10,352 nt of DNA from an uncultured Flavobacteriales bacterium. Its GTDB lineage: Bacteria > Bacteroidota > Bacteroidia > Flavobacteriales > BACL11. The position numbers and the translations under genes were made by a program. The notes beneath the pieces were generated by a model. That model saw nothing but the letters and a program-made list of their open reading frames with translations, searched no databases and was not told the origin of the DNA. Shown here piece after piece: positions 6,723-10,352 of this stretch (its first letter is position 1; each line of letters begins with the position of its first letter). Location of the stretch: the NCBI GenBank assembly GCA_913052655.1, contig CAJXFN010000045.1, positions 1-10,352 on the forward strand, written 5' to 3'.

Positions 6723-7412
6723 TTATCCTAAGGTACATTTTATGGGAACCGTATATTTTACAGGAACTGGTTTTCCTATTTGTTTTCCTGGGGCAAAAAT
6801 CGGAAAATCTTCAACAACATCAATACATGCTTTATCAACATGCTTGTCTAATCCTCTCAAAATCTTAACTCTACCTACTGTACCATCCTTCTCTACAACA
6901 AATTCTAAAATTACTCTACCCTCTACTCCATTTGCCTTGGCTATCTCAGGATATCTAAAATTTCTTGCGATATACTTCATTATTTCAGTTTGAGTACAGG
7001 CTTCATCTTCACAATCACCCCATAATGGCATCTGTTCTACTGAAATAAATGGCTCCGAAAACTCTTCTTCTTCCATATCCATCATTTCATCCTGATCCGT
7101 TTCCGCGTCTTCAACATCTAATTCTGTATCTAACTCCTCATCATCTTCTTTAATTTCAATTTCCTCCGGCGCTTCTGGTGGTTTTTCCTCTGGTGGAGGT
7201 GGTGGTTTTACTTCTTCTGGTCGAGTGATTTCAATTTCCTCTTCATCTAAAGCATCCATCTCTAAGTCTCCAAAACCATCAATGACTAATCCATCGTAAG
7301 ACTTATATTCATACGCTCCTATTACAATAAGTAAAGAGATAATTAAACCTATTTGTAAGAAAATACCTTTTTTCTTTTCTAAGTCAACTTTTGGGTTTTT
7401 CTTTAATTTCAT
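6723..7412 (-). CDS. tonB: TonB family energy transducer
   Basis: This 229-residue inner-membrane-anchored periplasmic protein passes proton-motive energy from ExbB/ExbD to outer-membrane TonB-dependent receptors. Residues 1-15 are a basic cytoplasmic leader, about 16-34 a single membrane segment, and about 62-85 a Pro/Glu-rich linker including PPPPPEEKPP. Residues 84-119 are strikingly acidic, and the conserved C-terminal domain runs from about 141 to 226, with FRYPEIAKANGVEGRV at 152-167 and PVPVKYTVPI at 215-224. Four periplasmic cysteines (134, 139, 196, 226) could form disulfides. It starts 4 nt after gcvH and is probably co-transcribed with it from the promoter at the end of sprA. A tonB gene close to sprA and gcvH is, as I recall, common in flavobacteria. 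It may serve T9SS-linked outer-membrane transport, but which receptors it energises cannot be read here. Confidence 0.92.
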   Translation of the reverse strand: MKLKKNPKVDLEKKKGIFLQIGLIISLLIVIGAYEYKSYDGLVIDGFGDLEMDALDEEEIEITRPEEVKPPPPPEEKPPEAPEEIEIKEDDEELDTELDVEDAETDQDEMMDMEEEEFSEPFISVEQMPLWGDCEDEACTQTEIMKYIARNFRYPEIAKANGVEGRVILEFVVEKDGTVGRVKILRGLDKHVDKACIDVVEDFPIFAPGKQIGKPVPVKYTVPIKCTLG

Positions 7413-7416
7413 AATC

Positions 7417-7794
7417 TTAAGATATTAAGTTTTTATATTCCTCAGCAGAAAGCAAACTGCTTAAGTCCGTATCATCTGAGATAGTGGATTTAATAATCCA
7501 ACCTTCACCGTATGGTGATGAATTAATTAACTCAGGTGAATCTTCAAGATCTTCATTAAATTCTAACACTTCACCAGCAATTGGCATAAACAAATCAGAT
7601 ACAGTTTTAACAGCTTCTATCGTTCCAAAAACCTCTTCTGCATCTAATAATTCACCCTCAGTGTCAACCTCTACAAATACGATGTCACCAAGTTCACTTT
7701 GAGCAAAAGATGTAATTCCAATTGTTGCGATATCACCATCAAACTTTACCCATTCATGATCTTTTGTATATTTTAAATTTTCTGGAATATTCAT
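7417..7794 (-). CDS. gcvH: Glycine cleavage system H protein (lipoyl carrier)
   Basis: GcvH is the cytoplasmic lipoyl-bearing shuttle that carries the aminomethyl group between the P, T and L proteins of the glycine cleavage complex. The 125-residue length is standard. The N-terminal YTKDHEWVKF signature is at residues 9-18. The lipoylated lysine is Lys63 in the motif FGTIEAVKTVSDL (56-68), followed by the conserved PYGEGWIIK segment (94-102). No gcvT or gcvP is adjacent; instead it sits between sprA and tonB. Its location directly after sprA is a recurring arrangement in Bacteroidota and probably reflects lineage-conserved order rather than a role in secretion. It has its own consensus promoter 15-44 bases upstream of the ATG and is followed by tonB after 4 nt. 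Confidence 0.98.
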   Translation of the reverse strand: MNIPENLKYTKDHEWVKFDGDIATIGITSFAQSELGDIVFVEVDTEGELLDAEEVFGTIEAVKTVSDLFMPIAGEVLEFNEDLEDSPELINSSPYGEGWIIKSTISDDTDLSSLLSAEEYKNLIS

Positions 7795-7808
7795 TTTTAA
7801 ATTTTTTA

Positions 7809-7838
7809 CAAAAATACAATTTTACATCAGTTATCAAA
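7809..7838 (-). promoter_or_regulatory. Predicted promoter of gcvH-tonB, strong consensus match
   Basis: On the minus strand TTTG (7838-7835) and TATTTTTG (7816-7809) are separated by 18 bases, close to the Bacteroidota TTTG / TAnnTTTG consensus in both boxes. The -33 box begins only one base after the sprA stop codon (7842-7840). The start site would be near 7803-7805, giving a leader of about ten bases before the ATG at 7794. This suggests gcvH-tonB can be transcribed separately from sprA. Confidence 0.65.
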
Positions 7839-7839
7839 A

Positions 7840-10352
7840 TTATCCTGCTAAAGTAAATCTTAAACTAAATCCTGCGTTTGTAATAGCTCCAGGATAAGTT
7901 GTTGTTATAAATGGATTTGTTATTACTTTATCGTAGAACATCTTTAAATTTAACCTAGAATTTACAACATAATCTGCTGAAAATTTAATACTAATTGTTT
8001 GCTGCCCCATTGTTGTCTGCTCGTCATTTTCTACTATTTTTCTAATAACGGTTTCGTTATTTCTTATATTTAAATCTAATTTTAAATCTAGATCTGATGA
8101 AATCTTTTTTCCTCTGCCTCCAGAACGAAATCTAAACTCCAAATCTTTTACTCTGTACCCTGTTCCAATAACATACTCACTCCCTTTTATTTCTGTCAAT
8201 TGATTATTTGACAGAGAGAGGTTTAAAGTTCTATTCTTTTTTATTTCTAATTTCGTAATTAAACTGCTCTTCCAAGTCATATCTAATTTAATTAAGGGAG
8301 AAAACTGTTCATTAATTGTAACTTGACCAATTTCGTATCGAGAGAAATAATTTCCTGTATTAGGATTAATACTAGAAGACCATCCTGATCCATTATCTTC
8401 ATAATCTAAACTACTAGTATAGGAGCCTACAGTATAGGTACTTCTATAAGCGTGTCCCAAACTAAATGTTTGAAATTTCTTCTTTATAAATTTAAGTTGC
8501 ATTAATCCATCATAATTTATTCTCCAATTTGGAAGTGGAATTAAAGGCATGGAACTTAACGAAACTCCGATAGCATCTTTTCCTGAATACGCAGCTAAAA
8601 AGGCTGGTATTAAAACGTCCTGTGAAGCAGCTCCATATCCCTCAGGATATCCTGTTGAATCAATGGTTCCAGAATAATTTGGATTTTGAGATGCAATTCT
8701 TCTTGCTATATCATTTCTATAATTTCGAAACTTCTGAAAGATAATAGATTCAGAATTATCATTATCACTTGTAAAAGCGGTTCTCCAAGATATAAAAGAT
8801 ATTGAATATTGACCTTGCTGCATTTCAGAAAAGCTAGCAAACATATTCTCTTCAGATGACCAACGATAATACTCTTGCTGATTCATTGAGTTATTTCTGT
8901 TTGCAGTAAATTCTATTCTAAACTTATTAAAAGGCTCTACAGTACTTCTCAATACTAAATTAGTTGATGCATTTCTTTTGTATAAAGTATTAATATTTTC
9001 ATTTTGCGTAAGCCAACCTTTATTTCCTGCTATAGTAATTAATTCTCTCTGACTTCCTAAAACAAAAGGAATACCAGGGGCAATCTCTCCCCATTGTTGT
9101 CCAAAAAAGTTTGCTTCTGGTAAAAATCCAGGAATAAATGTTCCTTTATTCTGAGTAAGATTTACAGAAATATTCTTTACACCTAAAACAGCCCTAGAAA
9201 CGTGTTTTACAATTACAAATCTATCTTTCTTTTTTTCTTCCTCTTCTTTTTCGTTTTCTTTATTAGTTCTTGAAGCTCTTCCTCTTTGTTTTCTTTTATT
9301 TGTAGCAAGTATCTTTTTAAAATATGGCACTTTGTTATATAATGTTGTCATATTTATCTGTCCATTATATTGAATGTTATTGGAGTTTTGGATATTATTT
9401 CCTAGATCTGAAAGTGCTAAAGGAGCAGATGTCCAATCAAAATTTGCACTATATCTTGTATTTAAACTCAAGAAGTTAGTTAATGGAATTTTATTTAATG
9501 GTAACTGGTAATTTACTGAAACATCATGATGATACATTGTAGGTCTACCACCTTGCCAGAAATTATTCCAAACAGTATCTCTATTTTCTTTAAAATATAT
9601 ATAATCTCTATCCATTCTGCCTTCTGGTTCATCAATACTTGCTTGGTTCCGTGCAGAAAAATCTACTTTTAATGTTCTTGTTAGATCATATTTAAACTCA
9701 TAGGACTTATTCCAATTGAAATATTTATTATATGTTGGTTCAATCAGCATATAAGAATTATTTACATTTCTTAATAAAGTTACATTATACATTCTATCTA
9801 AATCAGTACGAAATGAAAAGGACTTTGGCAAGGTATAAAAATTGATATCCTTGATTAACCTTGCATAAGGTCCTTTACCAATTTTTAATTTTGAAAATGG
9901 TTTAATGTTTTTAGGACGAGTATTAAAGTTATAGGTGATTGCTCCTCTATAAGTTTTAGTTCTATTTTGTTCTGTATTAATATTACGTATGAAATCCTCT
10001 ATCGAAGAGTAGGACACGGTAAAGTTCTCCAAGTCATATAGTTTTGGTGATTTTGTTTTGCCAGAACTTGCCTTGTCATGAGTTGTTAACTTTCTAACAT
10101 TTGTAAAGTTTATACTATTTCTACTCACATAATCTTGCGCAATATACTTTAAAGAATCTCTTTCATTTTTAGATTCCATTGTTTGTAATGTAGTGTTGAA
10201 TAAAATATCAGGATCTAAAGGATTGTATTGAGGATTACTTATATGCTCGGAAGAGCTAATATGCATTGGTATTTTTACTCCAAATTTTTCTGGAAAAAAC
10301 TTACCTAAATCTAAATTAGATGATAAATCATATTGATAATTATCCGATTTTT
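7840..10352 (-). CDS. sprA: SprA, T9SS outer-membrane translocon channel (C-terminal part; 5' end outside window)
   Basis: SprA (Sov in Porphyromonas) is the very large outer-membrane beta-barrel pore of the type IX secretion system, needed in gliding flavobacteria for secretion of adhesins such as SprB. The frame is open to the right edge: 28 further codons precede the first in-frame ATG (10264-10266), including LGKFFPEKFG and KIP just before that Met, and all match SprA style. That Met is therefore internal. About 836 residues are seen, roughly the last third of a protein usually about 2,300-2,500 residues long. The sequence is rich in alternating polar and aromatic strands with the SprA-like NPQYNPLDPDI segment, LPNWRINYDGL, and a last strand ending in SLRFTLAG, as expected for a barrel C terminus. 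A highly charged Lys/Glu loop lies at 9220-9303. Intact as far as visible; gcvH follows 45 nt downstream. Confidence 0.97.
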   Translation of the reverse strand, partial: KSDNYQYDLSSNLDLGKFFPEKFGVKIPMHISSSEHISNPQYNPLDPDILFNTTLQTMESKNERDSLKYIAQDYVSRNSINFTNVRKLTTHDKASSGKTKSPKLYDLENFTVSYSSIEDFIRNINTEQNRTKTYRGAITYNFNTRPKNIKPFSKLKIGKGPYARLIKDINFYTLPKSFSFRTDLDRMYNVTLLRNVNNSYMLIEPTYNKYFNWNKSYEFKYDLTRTLKVDFSARNQASIDEPEGRMDRDYIYFKENRDTVWNNFWQGGRPTMYHHDVSVNYQLPLNKIPLTNFLSLNTRYSANFDWTSAPLALSDLGNNIQNSNNIQYNGQINMTTLYNKVPYFKKILATNKRKQRGRASRTNKENEKEEEEKKKDRFVIVKHVSRAVLGVKNISVNLTQNKGTFIPGFLPEANFFGQQWGEIAPGIPFVLGSQRELITIAGNKGWLTQNENINTLYKRNASTNLVLRSTVEPFNKFRIEFTANRNNSMNQQEYYRWSSEENMFASFSEMQQGQYSISFISWRTAFTSDNDNSESIIFQKFRNYRNDIARRIASQNPNYSGTIDSTGYPEGYGAASQDVLIPAFLAAYSGKDAIGVSLSSMPLIPLPNWRINYDGLMQLKFIKKKFQTFSLGHAYRSTYTVGSYTSSLDYEDNGSGWSSSINPNTGNYFSRYEIGQVTINEQFSPLIKLDMTWKSSLITKLEIKKNRTLNLSLSNNQLTEIKGSEYVIGTGYRVKDLEFRFRSGGRGKKISSDLDLKLDLNIRNNETVIRKIVENDEQTTMGQQTISIKFSADYVVNSRLNLKMFYDKVITNPFITTTYPGAITNAGFSLRFTLAG

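Noticed and set aside
6742..6993. Plus-strand frame antisense to tonB
   Set aside because: It mirrors the conserved TonB C-terminal domain; its protein-like look comes from the coding bias of the opposite strand.
7484..7702. Plus-strand frame antisense to gcvH
   Set aside because: It is a Ser-rich shadow of the GcvH lipoyl domain without start context or homology that I recognise.
10264..10266. ATG as the start of a separate 808-residue protein
   Set aside because: The same frame stays open to the window edge and encodes SprA-like residues upstream, so the Met is internal to sprA.
1..10352. CRISPR array, tRNA/rRNA gene, insertion sequence or phage genes
   Set aside because: No regularly spaced repeats, cloverleaf-like GC-rich segments, transposase or phage motifs were seen; nearly all of the window is accounted for by ten coding sequences.

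Overview
The window is AT-rich DNA (roughly 30% G+C by eye) from a member of the Bacteroidota, most likely a flavobacterium-like organism. The evidence is the C-terminal third of sprA (the giant outer-membrane channel of the type IX secretion system, T9SS), gcvH directly after it, a flavobacterial-style TonB, TAnnTTTG promoter elements, and A-rich leaders in place of Shine-Dalgarno sites. The species cannot be named from this sequence.

Layout, left to right. Positions 11-3769 are a tightly packed minus-strand operon. In transcription order it encodes a DeoC-like aldolase (3062-3769), the PAP phosphatase CysQ (2249-3043), a Wzx/MATE-type polysaccharide flippase (916-2244) and a PAPS-dependent sulfotransferase (11-919). 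A 92-bp divergent promoter region (3770-3861) separates it from a plus-strand operon, cysC-cysD-cysN (3862-6660). A short AT-rich gap (6661-6722) is the convergent boundary with a second minus-strand block, sprA (7840 to beyond the right edge), gcvH (7417-7794) and tonB (6723-7412). A near-consensus promoter for gcvH-tonB lies at the very end of sprA.

How the genes work together. CysD and CysN make adenylyl sulfate (APS) from sulfate and ATP, CysC phosphorylates it to PAPS, the sulfotransferase moves the sulfuryl group to an acceptor, and CysQ hydrolyses the by-product PAP to AMP. No reductive-assimilation gene (cysH, cysI, cysJ) is in the window. With a flippase gene overlapping the sulfotransferase gene, the cluster reads as a self-contained module for making and exporting a sulfated surface glycan. 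The DeoC-like aldolase is the unexplained member. The sprA-gcvH-tonB block is core cell-envelope and secretion machinery and is probably only a neighbour of the sulfation locus.

I found no tRNA, rRNA, CRISPR array, insertion sequence or clear riboswitch. The coding sequences are intact apart from sprA, which is cut by the window edge. All gaps between genes are under 100 bases. I see no wholly new system; the most interesting points are the compact PAPS-cycle/export locus, the aldolase in it, and the divergent promoter layout.
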